Assembly: GCF_000332135.1 (NCBI RefSeq)
Contig: NZ_KB235896.1
Location: 3,057,321 to 3,121,320, forward strand
From: Anabaena sp. PCC 7108
GTDB taxonomy: Bacteria > Cyanobacteriota > Cyanobacteriia > Cyanobacteriales > Nostocaceae
Direction of reading: 5' to 3'
Length of the DNA stretch: 64,000 nucleotides
Shown in pieces: positions 1 through 10,327 of this stretch; within the stretch, counting starts at the first letter, position 1; each line of letters starts with the position of its first letter. The position numbers and the translations under genes are program-made. Below the pieces are notes generated by a model that made no database searches, had not been told where the DNA came from, and saw only the letters and a list, made by a program, of their open reading frames with translations.

Positions 1-228
1 TTGTAAAGTCTGTTCCACAAACTCCAAACCAGGAATTTCCGCCATAGCCGTTTTTACTTCTTGGGATTGATAGCCAACAATCACTAATCTCCTTGAAGGT
101 GAAAGGGGTTCGACGCTTTCAATAACTCTTTCAACTAAAGATTTTCCACCTAAAGAATGTAAAACTTTAGGCAGGTTAGATTTCATTCTTGTTCCTTTTC
201 CTGCCGCGAGAATTGCTACAACAACCAT
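1..228 (-). CDS. glmU: GlmU, N-terminal part (runs off the window edge)
   Basis: Reverse-strand start of a nucleotidyltransferase; only the first 76 residues lie in the window. It opens [16 protein letters not shown] and continues [20 protein letters not shown], the nucleotide-binding signature of sugar-phosphate nucleotidyltransferases; the SxLPKVLH form is typical of GlmU. GlmU acetylates glucosamine-1-phosphate and uridylylates it to UDP-GlcNAc, the cytoplasmic precursor of peptidoglycan and lipid A. The C-terminal acetyltransferase half is outside the window, so a different single-domain pyrophosphorylase cannot be fully excluded. Confidence 0.85.
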   Translation of the reverse strand, partial: MVVVAILAAGKGTRMKSNLPKVLHSLGGKSLVERVIESVEPLSPSRRLVIVGYQSQEVKTAMAEIPGLEFVEQTLQ

Positions 229-298
229 AATTAAGTATCAGTAAATTTCAATGATGAATACTTTTAGTATTTTCAGATTCAAGCTCAAATCATATCAG

Positions 299-1192
299 CT
301 AACTCCACCTTTTCTTCCACCGGGAAGTAGGTTCTAAAAGAGAGGCTTGCTGTTCTTGTTGTCTTCGCATGATTATAACTTCTGCTGCATCTCTTAATTC
401 GGGATCACGGTAAGGAACAGCTGCACGAGTTTGTAAATGTTCTGTTTCCTCTTCGGAAAGAGAAGGAAACCGTGAAGAAAAGTTCTCTTTTTCGCTGGCT
501 TCCCCTACTCGATATCCAGCTATAGTACCAGGTGTACGTCTTCCTATGGGTGCGGTAGAACCTATTACCAAGCCGGCTGCTAACATTGCAGTCCGCACAG
601 CCGCAGCACAGGAATAAGTCGCTAGTAAACCATCTTTATGTAAACATGATGCAACTTTTTGTATAAATTCCACAGTCCATAATTGCGGACATTGCGGTGG
701 TGAGAAGGGGTCAAGAAAAATAGCATCAGCTTGGAAACCTGACTCATGTAACTTTACAATCGAGTTTCTAGCATCCCCTATTAGTAATTTTGCTTGGATG
801 TGATTTGTTTGCACTTGATAATTAAACGCCAGTTCAGTCAATAGTTGTATATAATTATGATCCCAATTATCAAATATACGCTGGTTAATGGCTGCTTTGG
901 GGACTGCTGGATTTAGTTCTAAGCCAATGACTTCAACATCACAGGTAGGATTTGCTTGCCAAATTACTTGTAAGGCGGCCGCTGTGTTGTATCCTAGTCC
1001 ATAACAAACATCTAAAATTCGCACTATTCCCTGATTGGCTACTGTCTGTACTTGAGTAGGAAGTGCAAACTTCAAATAACTCTCTTGTTTGGCTCCATAA
1101 TGACTGTGAAAAGCTTCCTCAAATTCTGCTGAGAAAAAAGTAAATGATCCATCTTGTGTTTGTTGGGGTGTAAAATTATCTAAATCCGACAT
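299..1192 (-). CDS. mnmD: MnmD-like tRNA U34 methyltransferase
   Basis: 297-residue SAM-dependent methyltransferase. The SAM-binding glycine-rich turn is ILDVCYGLGYN (about residue 60), and the family-specific block FLDPFSPPQCPQLWT lies near residue 160. That DPFSP...LWT motif belongs to the methyltransferase half of MnmC, which makes the last step of 5-methylaminomethyl-2-thiouridine at the tRNA wobble position. There is no FAD oxidase half, so this is the stand-alone MnmD form. Its start is only 19 bp from that of the divergent sulfurtransferase gene, so the two promoters must overlap. The rhodanese next door is suggestive because sulfur relay also feeds 2-thiouridine synthesis, but that link is inference. 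Confidence 0.8.
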   Translation of the reverse strand: MSDLDNFTPQQTQDGSFTFFSAEFEEAFHSHYGAKQESYLKFALPTQVQTVANQGIVRILDVCYGLGYNTAAALQVIWQANPTCDVEVIGLELNPAVPKAAINQRIFDNWDHNYIQLLTELAFNYQVQTNHIQAKLLIGDARNSIVKLHESGFQADAIFLDPFSPPQCPQLWTVEFIQKVASCLHKDGLLATYSCAAAVRTAMLAAGLVIGSTAPIGRRTPGTIAGYRVGEASEKENFSSRFPSLSEEETEHLQTRAAVPYRDPELRDAAEVIIMRRQQEQQASLLEPTSRWKKRWS

Positions 1193-1211
1193 TTTTATAT
1201 AAAACTAACTA

Positions 1212-2030
1212 ATGGCTAATCACCAATTTGTTGTTTCTCCCAAATGGCTATTTGAACATCTTAACGATTCCCAAGTTATAATTGTGGATTGTCGTTTTTC
1301 TCTAGCTGATAACCAACTCGGAAAAAAGCAATATCAAGCAAGTCATATAGCAGGATCTTATTATTTAGATTTAAATCAGGATTTATCTAGTCCTGTGGAA
1401 GAACATGGAGGAAGACATCCTTTACCTAATATTAATGATTTAGCTGATAAATTAGCAAACATTGGGGTAAATTCTCAAAAAACTTGGGTAGTCGCTTATG
1501 ATGATTCTCGCTTGGCGTTTGCGTCGCGTTTGTGGTGGTTATTACGGTATTTAGGTCATGAGCAAGTAGCTGTTTTAGATGGTGGTTTTACTGGCTGGCA
1601 AAAAGCTGGATATCCTGTTTCTGGAGAGATTCCAGAATTTGGCATAGGGAAATTCATGCCGCAATTACAAACTGAAAAAGTTGTAAATTATACTTATGTA
1701 AAAAATCGCCAAGATCGTCCAGATGTAATTTTGGTAGACTCAAGGGAGAGCGATCGCTATCGCGGAGAACGAGAACCAATTGATAAAATCGCTGGTCACA
1801 TTCCCGGTGCTGTCAACTATCCTTGGCAAGAAGTCACCGACGCTAATGGCTGTTTACTTCCTCAGTCAGAACAGCGTCAAAGGTGGGAACAGCTAGAAAC
1901 AGCTAAAGAAATTTTAGTTTATTGTGGTTCCGGTGTTACTGCTTGTGTGAATTTACTATCTTTAGAAATAGCTGGAATTCCTACAGGTAAACTTTATGCT
2001 GGGAGTTGGAGTGATTGGATTACTTATTAG
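1212..2030 (+). CDS. Two-domain rhodanese sulfurtransferase
   Basis: 272 residues forming two rhodanese domains. The inactive N-terminal domain (about 8-140) contains VIIVDCRFSL and the HIAGSYYLDL helix. The catalytic C-terminal domain (about 155-270) has DSRESDRYRGE and the active loop CGSGVTA, with Cys238 carrying the persulfide. The CGSGVTA loop matches the thiosulfate/3-mercaptopyruvate sulfurtransferase group; the true sulfur donor cannot be told from sequence. The enzyme is cytoplasmic with no signal peptide. The following esterase gene starts 18 bp downstream on the same strand, so the two are probably co-transcribed. Confidence 0.88.
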   Translation: MANHQFVVSPKWLFEHLNDSQVIIVDCRFSLADNQLGKKQYQASHIAGSYYLDLNQDLSSPVEEHGGRHPLPNINDLADKLANIGVNSQKTWVVAYDDSRLAFASRLWWLLRYLGHEQVAVLDGGFTGWQKAGYPVSGEIPEFGIGKFMPQLQTEKVVNYTYVKNRQDRPDVILVDSRESDRYRGEREPIDKIAGHIPGAVNYPWQEVTDANGCLLPQSEQRQRWEQLETAKEILVYCGSGVTACVNLLSLEIAGIPTGKLYAGSWSDWITY

Positions 2031-2048
2031 CTAACTGCTGACTGCTAT

Positions 2049-2699
2049 ATGTTAAATTCTTTCATCTATCTTCACGGCTTTGCTTCCAGCCCTAAATCTA
2101 CTAAAGCTCAGGATATCAGCGATCGCTTTTCCCAAATTCACATCAAGCTGAAAATTCCCGATTTAAATGCCGGCGATTTCTCCCATTTGACAATCACCCG
2201 TCAGCTAAATCAAGTCGCGGCTGAATTCATTCATGATGATTCTTTAGCTATAACCCTGATTGGTTCTAGTTTAGGTGGTTTGACATCGGCTTATTTAGGG
2301 GAAAAATACCCACAAGTGCAACGCTTAGTTTTATTAGCACCCGCTTTTGAATTTTTATCCCATTGGTTGCCTAAGTTAGGAGAAGAAGCTTTAAAACGTT
2401 GGCAACAAGAACAATATCTTTTAGTACATCACTCTGGGGAAGGACGAGAATTACCTCTAAGTTACAATTTTGTCACAGATGCTGCCCAATATTTAGAAAA
2501 AAATCTCCAACGTCCCATTCCCACATTGATTCTGCATGGTACAGAAGATGAAGTTATTCCCATTACCGCTAGTCGTGAATTTGCGAATTCCCGTCCTTGG
2601 GTAAAATTAGTAGAACTCGATAGCGATCACGCTTTGGGAAACGTCAGCACCGAAATTTGGCAAGCAATTCGCTCATTTTGTCACTTGGGGATTGGGTAA
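2049..2699 (+). CDS. YqiA/YcfP-type alpha/beta-fold hydrolase
   Basis: 216-residue single-domain hydrolase starting MLNSFIYLHGFASSPKS, the HGF..S oxyanion-loop opening of the YqiA/YcfP esterase family. The nucleophile elbow is GSSLGG (about residues 73-78), the acid lies in LHGTEDEVIP, and the catalytic His is in LDSDHALG near the end. All three parts of the Ser-Asp-His triad are therefore present. Substrate is unknown; family members hydrolyse short acyl esters. It sits 18 bp after the sulfurtransferase and is followed by a heptamer repeat array leading into hisC. Confidence 0.8.
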   Translation: MLNSFIYLHGFASSPKSTKAQDISDRFSQIHIKLKIPDLNAGDFSHLTITRQLNQVAAEFIHDDSLAITLIGSSLGGLTSAYLGEKYPQVQRLVLLAPAFEFLSHWLPKLGEEALKRWQQEQYLLVHHSGEGRELPLSYNFVTDAAQYLEKNLQRPIPTLILHGTEDEVIPITASREFANSRPWVKLVELDSDHALGNVSTEIWQAIRSFCHLGIG

Positions 2700-2708
2700 T
2701 ACTTTTTA

Positions 2709-2756
2709 CCAATTACCAATTACCAATCACCAATTACCAATTACCAATCACCAATT
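2709..2756 (+). repeat. Heptanucleotide repeat array in front of hisC
   Basis: About seven tandem copies of CCAATTA/CCAATCA fill the gap between the esterase and hisC. The last copy runs straight into the hisC start codon (CCAATTATG). These degenerate 7-bp arrays resemble the STRR repeats described from heterocystous cyanobacteria. They leave no room for a Shine-Dalgarno sequence. Confidence 0.9.
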
Positions 2757-3905
2757 ATGCTTCCCTTCATTCGTTCAGATTTAGCCCAATTTAGTGCCTA
2801 TAAACCCCACCCCAGCAGCGATACAGCCGAACCAGTCGCTATTCAATTTGATCGGCTGGATACCAATGAAAGTCCTGATGATTTACCAGTGGAAATCAAA
2901 GAAAAGTTGGCGTGGACTGTTCAAAAGGTAATAGAAAGCAATCGTTACCCTGATGGTGGACATGAGACACTCAAAGATGCGATCGCACAATATGTGAATG
3001 AATCAGCTCATCTTTCACCCTCTGTCATCACTGCTGCGAATATTTCCGTCGGTAATGGTTCCGATGAACTCATCCGTTCTTTATTGATTGCCACTTGTTT
3101 AGGCTCAGAAGGCTCTATTTTAGTTGCCAACCCCACTTTTTCCATGTATGCGATTTTAGCGCAAACCCTGGGCATTCCTGTGGTAACAGTGGGTAGAGAT
3201 GAAAACAATTTTGAAACAGACTTAAAAGCAGCACAATCAGCCATTGAACAAACTCAAAATCCCCCTATTAGGGCAGTTTTTGTCGTTCATCCCAATTCCC
3301 CTACCGCCAATTGCTTAACTGCGGCTGAATTAGCATGGTTAAGAAGTCTACCAGAAGAAATTTTAGTAGTTATTGATGAAGCTTACTTTGAATTTAGCCA
3401 AACTACCTTAGTTGGCGAATTAGCACAACGTCCAAATTGGGTAGTGCTGCGGACTTTTTCCAAAGCTTTCCGATTAGCAGCCATGCGTGTTGGCTATTGT
3501 GTAGGGAATCCAGAGGCGATCGCAATTTTAGAAAAAGTCCGTCTCCCCTACAATCTCCCCAGTTTTTCTCTGGCTTCGGCTTTAGTTGCTTTACAAAATC
3601 GCCAACTTTTGCTGAGTTCAATTCCCCAAATCCTCAGTGAACGGAGTCAACTCATCACCGCTTTATCAACACATCCCTTCTTAGAAATTACAGCCAGCGA
3701 TACTAACTTTATTTACCTACGTCTCAAACCAAATACTTCTCATTCAGCAGATACAGCTTTAAAAATTCTCCACCAAACACTCAGAAGTCAAGGAACTCTC
3801 GTCAGATTACTTCCTGGAGGATTGAGAATTACTGTCGGAACACCCACAGAAAACACTCATACCCTGAATAGATTAAAAGCTGCTTTAGTGAACCTAGAAT
3901 ATTAA
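2757..3905 (+). CDS. hisC: Histidinol-phosphate aminotransferase HisC
   Basis: 382-residue fold-type I PLP enzyme. Landmarks in order: the RLDTNESP substrate-binding start, [24 protein letters not shown] near 100, HPNSPTAN (PLP Asn) near 178, VIDEAYFEF near 206, and [15 protein letters not shown] with the Schiff-base lysine Lys236. All are typical of HisC, which transaminates imidazole-acetol phosphate to histidinol phosphate in histidine synthesis. Length is normal. Its ATG abuts the preceding heptamer array and no ribosome-binding site is visible. Its stop is immediately adjacent to the stop of the convergent next gene. Confidence 0.93.
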   Translation: MLPFIRSDLAQFSAYKPHPSSDTAEPVAIQFDRLDTNESPDDLPVEIKEKLAWTVQKVIESNRYPDGGHETLKDAIAQYVNESAHLSPSVITAANISVGNGSDELIRSLLIATCLGSEGSILVANPTFSMYAILAQTLGIPVVTVGRDENNFETDLKAAQSAIEQTQNPPIRAVFVVHPNSPTANCLTAAELAWLRSLPEEILVVIDEAYFEFSQTTLVGELAQRPNWVVLRTFSKAFRLAAMRVGYCVGNPEAIAILEKVRLPYNLPSFSLASALVALQNRQLLLSSIPQILSERSQLITALSTHPFLEITASDTNFIYLRLKPNTSHSADTALKILHQTLRSQGTLVRLLPGGLRITVGTPTENTHTLNRLKAALVNLEY

Positions 3906-4484
3906 CTATTCATAATTAAAATAGCCATCTGCATCACTACCCAAACGACGTACTATCGCCACTGTTTGCGGCAGTACGCCCACTAACATAGCAAATGCCA
4001 TATCTGGCAGTTCAGCAACTATTTCTGCGGGAAAATACTGTTCAAATTGATCAATAATCTTCTGGACTCGTTCTCCAGGAACTGAGTTTTCGGTAATTTG
4101 TTTAATCAAGCGAATCCATTGCCGCCTAATTAAGTAAGCCTTCTGACGATCTTCATGAGATTCAGGAGTTAATAAAGACAGATTACCGATAGGTAGTAAC
4201 AATTGGCAATCTTGATCATAATCCCCACCTACCACAGCTCCCGGACCGGCAAACTCTGCATGGTAGCCTTTAAAAATTATTAATCCGTTCCGTCTGCGGC
4301 TATTAACTATAAAAACCTTTCCGCTACGCAGCGACGCAAGAATGTCAGACCTGTGCCATGCTTGCGGGGGGCATTGCCATCGCTCAATTCCATCTCGCAT
4401 GGTAATCTTATCCACGAAACCAGTTTCAGGGCAAGAGGTTGATACCATAGCAGTCTGATAACGTCGGCGCTGTTCGCTATCCAT
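3906..4484 (-). CDS. Conserved-looking cyanobacterial protein of unknown function
   Basis: 192-residue soluble protein that I do not recognise. No signal peptide or membrane segment is visible. The middle is rich in Gly and aromatic residues (GYHAEFAGPGAVVGGDYDQ), and the C-terminal third looks helical (RRQWIRLIKQITE, QKIIDQFEQYFPAEIVAEL). Codon use and an intact frame support a real gene. It is convergent with hisC with no intergenic base, so the two transcripts must overlap at their 3-prime ends. Confidence 0.6.
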   Translation of the reverse strand: MDSEQRRRYQTAMVSTSCPETGFVDKITMRDGIERWQCPPQAWHRSDILASLRSGKVFIVNSRRRNGLIIFKGYHAEFAGPGAVVGGDYDQDCQLLLPIGNLSLLTPESHEDRQKAYLIRRQWIRLIKQITENSVPGERVQKIIDQFEQYFPAEIVAELPDMAFAMLVGVLPQTVAIVRRLGSDADGYFNYE

Positions 4485-4999
4485 GTTTTCTCAAATTCTT
4501 GACGACGGTATTAGGGCTATGCACTTCCAGAGATCCAAATAATTATGCGTTTAATTAAATTAATTTTGCAGATTGACTTTATATTCTCAGGATTTTTGGC
4601 AAAAATTTTAGCTTAATTACCAAATAAATCAAGATTATTTGGCAATTGTTGATCACATTTTATGGGATTTAGGTGCATTTGTCTTCAACTCTAGGAGTCT
4701 TTTCTTAAAGTTTTTATGAAGATGAAATCTTTAATAGTGATTTAGTATGAGGATTCCAAAAATTTTTAAGTTATGGGTTCCTCATATTATATACTTTTAA
4801 TTTCTTTAAAATTTTCAGCTCAGAAAATTAACATCATCATCTGAATTAGCCAAAACCCTAGTATTTCTATGTAATTCACTATTTTGCTGATATTTTTCAT
4901 CAGCAAATCTGATTTCTATTTAAAGCGGCTTATTGCTACGGTTTAAAACATCAAAACGTATCTAATATCTATTTAAATATCTATAAAAGTATTTATTTG
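4485..4999. other. 515-bp AT-rich gap between two reverse-strand genes
   Basis: No convincing ORF. The only structure noted is a loose inverted repeat, TATGAGGA (4746-4753) against TCCTCATA (4779-4786), with a 25-nt loop. It probably contains the promoter of the gene ending at 3906. Confidence 0.5.
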
Positions 5000-5734
5000 T
5001 CAAATTACAACTCTTTTCTTACTGCCACCCAACTGTTTACGCAAGAAAATCTGGCGTGAGGGATTGAGGAAAAAGTTATTCCAATGAGATTCCAAGTTAT
5101 GTACCCGACGATATCCCAGTTTGAAATAAAGTTGTCTAGCTTGATGGTTATTTTCCAGAACATGGAGATATAAATCTTGAAATCCCCATTCTTGGGAAAC
5201 TTGTTCACAGCTAGTTAATAACCTAGAAGCAACACCATACCTGCGGTATTTTGGGTTGACAGCTAAATTGGACAAATAGGGAAAAGATTTGTGAACATTT
5301 GCCCAAGGGTCGCTAAAACGCACATTTAGTTCTACAGTTCCCAATATTTCCTCAGTAGTTCCCATACCTGTGTCAACAGCGACTAAGCAAACCTGGTGAG
5401 GTGATATTAAGGCTAAACGACTTCTTAAGTCTTCATAAATACCCAAACGTAACAAGGGAAAAGCCCATCCCCATAAACCTTTTTGGGAGTGAAAACTTTC
5501 AGCAATGATTTGGGCGATACTAGTCAGATCAGCAGATGTAGCGGCACGGATTTGGAGTTGCCTTGACCTTGGCAGAGGAGTCTCTGTGACTGAATGTTGA
5601 TGATGTGGAGGCAAAAACCAGGATGGAAAAGCTAGTTGAGAGTTAATTGACTGTGCATTTTCATATATCTGAGTAATTTTCTGGCAAAAGCAACTCGACA
5701 TGAGATGGCAAATTCCGTATTGATTGGCAATCAT
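5000..5734 (-). CDS. GNAT-family N-acetyltransferase
   Basis: 244 residues; the GNAT fold occupies about 65-240. Motif A is clear: LSNLAVNPKYRRYGVASRLL, where the R-x-x-G-x-A loop binds acetyl-CoA pyrophosphate; it is followed by DLYLHVLENNHQARQLYFKL (motif B), ending in the usual Tyr-containing beta strand. The first about 60 residues are low in similarity signal and may not be translated; Met12 is an alternative start. The substrate cannot be predicted. The gene stands alone, with long non-coding gaps on both sides. Confidence 0.78.
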   Translation of the reverse strand: MIANQYGICHLMSSCFCQKITQIYENAQSINSQLAFPSWFLPPHHQHSVTETPLPRSRQLQIRAATSADLTSIAQIIAESFHSQKGLWGWAFPLLRLGIYEDLRSRLALISPHQVCLVAVDTGMGTTEEILGTVELNVRFSDPWANVHKSFPYLSNLAVNPKYRRYGVASRLLTSCEQVSQEWGFQDLYLHVLENNHQARQLYFKLGYRRVHNLESHWNNFFLNPSRQIFLRKQLGGSKKRVVI

Positions 5735-6729
5735 ACAAAATGTAAAGGCAGGTTTATACGTATCTTTGATTTCAGAATATAAAGATGAGTGGTATCTTTA
5801 TTAAACAACTGGTTTTCGGTGGTCTGTCTAGGGTAAGTACCAATAAGCGTAGCAAAACCTCTTTAACTTGTTAGTCAAGCACTAACTTCAGTTTCTAGTC
5901 AGGAGTCAACAGTCAGGAGTTAGGAATTTTTAATGGTTGGTTGAGTGATGCAGTTATGTACTAGTTCCAGAAGGTAGCAGGTCATAAAGCTTATACAGTC
6001 AGATTTTTAACCTTTTTGGCTCTACTGTACTTGTTATGCTAAATTAACGTTCTGTCTGTCAGAGGAAACTCTTAACAGGGAAAAGAGGCAATATTAACAA
6101 ATAATGTGAGAAATTATGCCTATTTTTTCATACTTGGTCAGCTTTCTGAGATTTTTTAGGCTAATTTTTCCATAATAGGTACTGAAGAACCACCTTTTTT
6201 AACTGGATACTTTTTCCCACCATGCTGTACTAGAAAATGACCTTATTAGTTCTGATTGCTAAATTGGAAATTAGTACTTGTTTAATTGTATACTTGGCTT
6301 TGAAATACGATTATTGTAATTTTCATGACTCTACCATGACTACCATCAGTAAAATTGACCGGACAGTGTTAGTACATCTGCTGGAATTAGAAAACTTAGT
6401 ATACAACTTTGTGGCTATATTGGCTCCATATAGGAGCGCTTTATGGAGTAAAAGAAAGTTATTGCAAGAGATAAAAGCAGATTTGGGGAGTAAAAATCAA
6501 CTAAATCAAGAGAAAATAACTATAAAATTAACTTGCACTGTGCCATTAGTTAAAAACAATCATTACTAGCTAGTAAGTACAATTACTATGAGTAAAAAAT
6601 CTGATATCTAGCAGTCATTTAATCCAATAGTCTCTTGGTCGAAATGCTCAAACCTTACCTGATTCAGAAATATCTCTACCTGATCAGATTATTCTTTATC
6701 CGACTGCCGTTGCAGCAGGAAAGCGGTGC
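5735..6729. other. 995-bp gap upstream of cyaC
   Basis: Mostly AT-rich non-coding DNA. It holds degenerate heptamers of the type AGTCAGGAGT around 5898-5930 and one doubtful small ORF at 6336-6569. Presumably the cyaC promoter region; no specific operator was recognised. Confidence 0.5.
6336..6569 (+). CDS. Doubtful small ORF upstream of cyaC
   Basis: 77 codons from an internal ATG (MTTISKIDRTVLVHLLELEN); the open frame extends further upstream to 6237. The central part could form an amphipathic helix, but there is no recognisable domain and the C-terminus is of low quality. It may be a chance open frame in an AT-rich gap; listed only because it lies in the direction of cyaC. Confidence 0.22.
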   Translation: MTTISKIDRTVLVHLLELENLVYNFVAILAPYRSALWSKRKLLQEIKADLGSKNQLNQEKITIKLTCTVPLVKNNHY

Positions 6730-9700
6730 ATGACATCACAAGCAAACATTAAGCCGAAAATTTTGGTTGTCGATGATGAGCCGGACAACCTTGACTTGCT
6801 TTACCGCAGCTTTTATCGTGAGTATAAGGTGCTGAGGGCTAACTCTGGTCCTGCGGCACTGGAACTGTTGGCTAGAGAGGGAGACATATCCGTCATCATC
6901 TCAGATCAGCGGATGCCGATGATGAGCGGTACAGAATTTTTGAGTTTGACAGCAACTCAATATCCAGATATTATCCGAATTATTTTAACTGGCTACACTG
7001 ATGTTGAAGATTTGGTAGAAGCTATCAACTCTGGCAAAGTATTTAAATATGTTACTAAACCTTGGGAAGCAGAGGAACTCAAAGCAGTGGTACGCCAAGC
7101 TTTGGATACACATAATGTTCTCAAGGCCAGAACCCGCGAACTCACTCGCACACTCCGGCGAGAATCGCTGCTAAATACAGTTACTAATACGATTCGCAGC
7201 GCCCTGGACTATAGGCAAATTTTGCAAACTATAGTCGATACAGTAGGGCATATGTTGGAGGTCGATGTCTGTCTTTTACGCCCCTTCCAAGATGAGCAAT
7301 TAGCGACTGAAGGATTTGTTTATCAGAAAACTGTCACTAATGACGAAGAAGAAGGCAGATTGGAAGATGGGGAGATACAAGAATTTTTGCCCTCTACTCC
7401 TGAGTTACTTTTGGCTCAAACAGTTTGGGAAACCCGCGAAGTACAGGTAATTTATGATGTAGTGGGTGATGAGCGCATTCAAAATAACAACGATCGCGCA
7501 GCAGCATTTAGAGATGCTAATATCCGCTCAAGCTTAGTGGTACCACTGATTTGTCAACAAGAACTCAGAGCAGTCTTGACTCTACACAAGTGTTATCAAT
7601 CCCGGATGTGGGGAGATGACGAGGTACAACTAGTTTCAGTTGTAGCAGATCAGGCAGCTTTAGCCTTGTCTCAAGCTTACGCTTATGAACAAGTAGGCGC
7701 TTTAGCCAAACGAGAAGCTTTAATTAATACAATTACTAGGGCGATTCGTTCTAGCTTAGATCCACAAGATATATTTGCCGCTATTACTCAACAATTAGGA
7801 CAAGCTTTAAATGTAGATGGTTGTGTGCTGTCGCTGTGGACAGAAGAAGATGAATTTGTGCAATGTGTAGGCTTGTATGATAGTACTGAAGATTTCAACA
7901 ATTTAAGAAACAATAACTTTAACAGCAATCATCGCGCGGTTACTCAGTACTTACCTAGTTCCCAAGCCCCAATTCGGAAGAATCCGATTTTGCAAGAAAT
8001 ATTGCGGACACAAGAACCCGTGGTAATCACTGACATCACTCATTCTTCCTCAGATGTCCAGGCATTTGATTTACCATTGAAAATGAGACCGCGATCGCTA
8101 ATGGTTGTTCCCCTACTAATTGATGGTCAATGTATAGGTAGTATCACCCTGCGAGAAGGTCACAAAGTTCGCAAATGGCTACTATCAGAAATTGAATTAT
8201 CTAAATCAGTAGCAGCCCAAGCAGCGATCGCAGTCCAACAGTCACGCTTGTACCAAAAAACTCGTGAACAAGCAGAACGGCTGATACAACTAGATAGACA
8301 AAAAACGGAATTTTTTCAAAATATTTCTCACGAATTTCGGACTCCCATCACCTTAATTCAAGGACCATTAGAATCAGCAGTAGCATCTGGTGAAGGATTA
8401 TCCCCCGCCCAAAGTGCGATCGCTCTCCGCAATTCTCGTCGTCTGCTACGATTGGTAAACCAACTCCTAGACTTACAACGTTTAGATGCGGGGAGAATGC
8501 AGCCTAGTTTCCGTCCTTGCGATATGGTCGAATTTGTCAACCAAATCGTCGAATCATTTCGTCTCTATTGTGAGAAAAAAGGACTGCAAGTCATTACCGA
8601 CTTACTAGAATGTCCCAGAGTTTACTTGGATCTAGAAAAATTTGACAAAGTACTTTACAACCTATTGTCAAATGCCATGAAATTTACTCCTGATGGAGGC
8701 ACAATCAGGGTCAGACTATACAACGAGGGTAATAGCTGCATAGTACAGATCCAAGATACAGGAATTGGCATTCTTCCCGAACAAATTCCCCACCTATTTG
8801 AACGCTTCCGTCAAGCCGAAGGTTCAGAAAGCCGCACCTATGAAGGTAGTGGATTGGGTTTGTCTCTAGTCAAAGAATTGGTAGAACTACATGGCGGCGA
8901 AGTTCAAGTACAATCAGTCTATGGACAAGGTACTCAATTTACCTTACGGCTATTGACTGGCGCAGATCACTTACCCCCAGAACAGGTACTACACGTATCA
9001 GGTGAACTAAATACCAGCCGTGTCAGTGTAGAACTAGCTGATATAGAACCAGTAGAATCAACGGAAGATAATCTAGAATTTATTCCCAGAGGTTTGTCAG
9101 CTAGTCCAGAAATTTTCAATCCCAACACCCAACTTCCCGCTCAGTCAAAAACTGATCAATTAATCTTGGTTGTAGATGACAACCCAGATATGCGATCTTA
9201 TGTATCCAACATTCTTCGCCAAAATAGCTATCAAGTAGCTACTGCTCGTAATGGTTATGAAGGGTATAACATAGCCCAAGAACTTCATCCCAGTTTAATT
9301 ATCACAGACTTAATGATGCCCTTGGTGACTGGAATAGAAATGATTCAGATGATCAGGGGTGATGATAGTATGCGAGGTATCCCCATCATTCTGCTCACCG
9401 CAAAAGTTGATGAAGAAACTCGCATCGAAGGCACAGAAAATGGTGCTGATGCCTATTTAGCTAAACCATTCAATGACCGGGAACTTTTAGCAGGAGCGAG
9501 GAATCTTTTAGCTCTGAAGGAAAATGAAAAACGCGTCTTGGAGTTAAACACCTACCTGACAGAATCAGTACTCAAGCGCTTTTTGCCATCTGCATTAGTG
9601 CAGAAAGCCGCATCTGGCAATTTGTCCCTAGATTTGCGACCGGAACCACGTTTGGTGACAGTTTTGTTTAGTGACATTGTTGGTTTTACTCAGTTATCAA

Positions 9701-10245
9701 ATACTCTCAGATCCCGCAAAGTCGCAGAAGTACTCAATGAATATCTAGAAATTATGACCAAAGTTGTTTTTAACAATGGCGGTACTGTCGATAAATTTAT
9801 GGGAGATGCCATATTAGCTTTATATGGAGCGCCCGAAGAACTCACACCCAATGAACAGGTACGTCGAGCTATCGGTACAGCTAGAGGAATGCAAAACGCC
9901 CTCATTAATTTAAACAAGCGCTGGCGAGAACAAGGTATATTCGAGACTGACGGGCGTAATGGCGTGCAGTTTCGTTGTGGTATCCACCAAGGTACAGCCG
10001 TTGTCGGAATGTTTGGGAGTGAAGAACGTGCTGATTACACAGCAATTGGTCCGAGTGTGAATATTGCTGCTAGGTTGCAGGCTGCTGCTATCCCAGGTAC
10101 TATTTTGGTATCAGCAGCTGTTGCAGATTATTTACAAGAAGAGGAAATTACTAAAGGTAGTCCCTTGGAACTTAAAGGAATAGATGAAACAGTTCTCACA
10201 TTCGTAGTTACACCACAACCAGAAAGTTCCCCAACTAATGACTAA
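6730..10245 (+). CDS. cyaC: CyaC-type hybrid sensor kinase / adenylate cyclase
   Basis: 1171-residue multidomain signalling enzyme. Order: receiver domain 1 (about 10-125; Asp15/Asp16, phospho-acceptor Asp59 in IISDQRMP), GAF 1 (about 160-315), GAF 2 (about 345-505), HisKA with ISHEFRTP (His534), HATPase (N-box NAMKFTPDGG, G-box GSGLGLSL), receiver domain 2 (about 811-930; Asp860 in IITDLMMP), and a class III cyclase (about 975-1160; FSDIVGFT, DKFMGDAI). This is the architecture described for CyaC of Anabaena and Spirulina, in which phosphorelay through the receivers controls cAMP synthesis. A Thr in YTAIG replaces the Asp of mammalian cyclases, the class IIIb signature. The protein looks complete and soluble. 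Confidence 0.93.
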   Translation: MTSQANIKPKILVVDDEPDNLDLLYRSFYREYKVLRANSGPAALELLAREGDISVIISDQRMPMMSGTEFLSLTATQYPDIIRIILTGYTDVEDLVEAINSGKVFKYVTKPWEAEELKAVVRQALDTHNVLKARTRELTRTLRRESLLNTVTNTIRSALDYRQILQTIVDTVGHMLEVDVCLLRPFQDEQLATEGFVYQKTVTNDEEEGRLEDGEIQEFLPSTPELLLAQTVWETREVQVIYDVVGDERIQNNNDRAAAFRDANIRSSLVVPLICQQELRAVLTLHKCYQSRMWGDDEVQLVSVVADQAALALSQAYAYEQVGALAKREALINTITRAIRSSLDPQDIFAAITQQLGQALNVDGCVLSLWTEEDEFVQCVGLYDSTEDFNNLRNNNFNSNHRAVTQYLPSSQAPIRKNPILQEILRTQEPVVITDITHSSSDVQAFDLPLKMRPRSLMVVPLLIDGQCIGSITLREGHKVRKWLLSEIELSKSVAAQAAIAVQQSRLYQKTREQAERLIQLDRQKTEFFQNISHEFRTPITLIQGPLESAVASGEGLSPAQSAIALRNSRRLLRLVNQLLDLQRLDAGRMQPSFRPCDMVEFVNQIVESFRLYCEKKGLQVITDLLECPRVYLDLEKFDKVLYNLLSNAMKFTPDGGTIRVRLYNEGNSCIVQIQDTGIGILPEQIPHLFERFRQAEGSESRTYEGSGLGLSLVKELVELHGGEVQVQSVYGQGTQFTLRLLTGADHLPPEQVLHVSGELNTSRVSVELADIEPVESTEDNLEFIPRGLSASPEIFNPNTQLPAQSKTDQLILVVDDNPDMRSYVSNILRQNSYQVATARNGYEGYNIAQELHPSLIITDLMMPLVTGIEMIQMIRGDDSMRGIPIILLTAKVDEETRIEGTENGADAYLAKPFNDRELLAGARNLLALKENEKRVLELNTYLTESVLKRFLPSALVQKAASGNLSLDLRPEPRLVTVLFSDIVGFTQLSNTLRSRKVAEVLNEYLEIMTKVVFNNGGTVDKFMGDAILALYGAPEELTPNEQVRRAIGTARGMQNALINLNKRWREQGIFETDGRNGVQFRCGIHQGTAVVGMFGSEERADYTAIGPSVNIAARLQAAAIPGTILVSAAVADYLQEEEITKGSPLELKGIDETVLTFVVTPQPESSPTND

Positions 10246-10327
10246 ATTTCAGACTGGATGATGAATTAAGGATGAGCAATTAGTTAAAGCGCTAAATCAT
10301 AAAATCATATCCAGTTTTTAGTTGAAT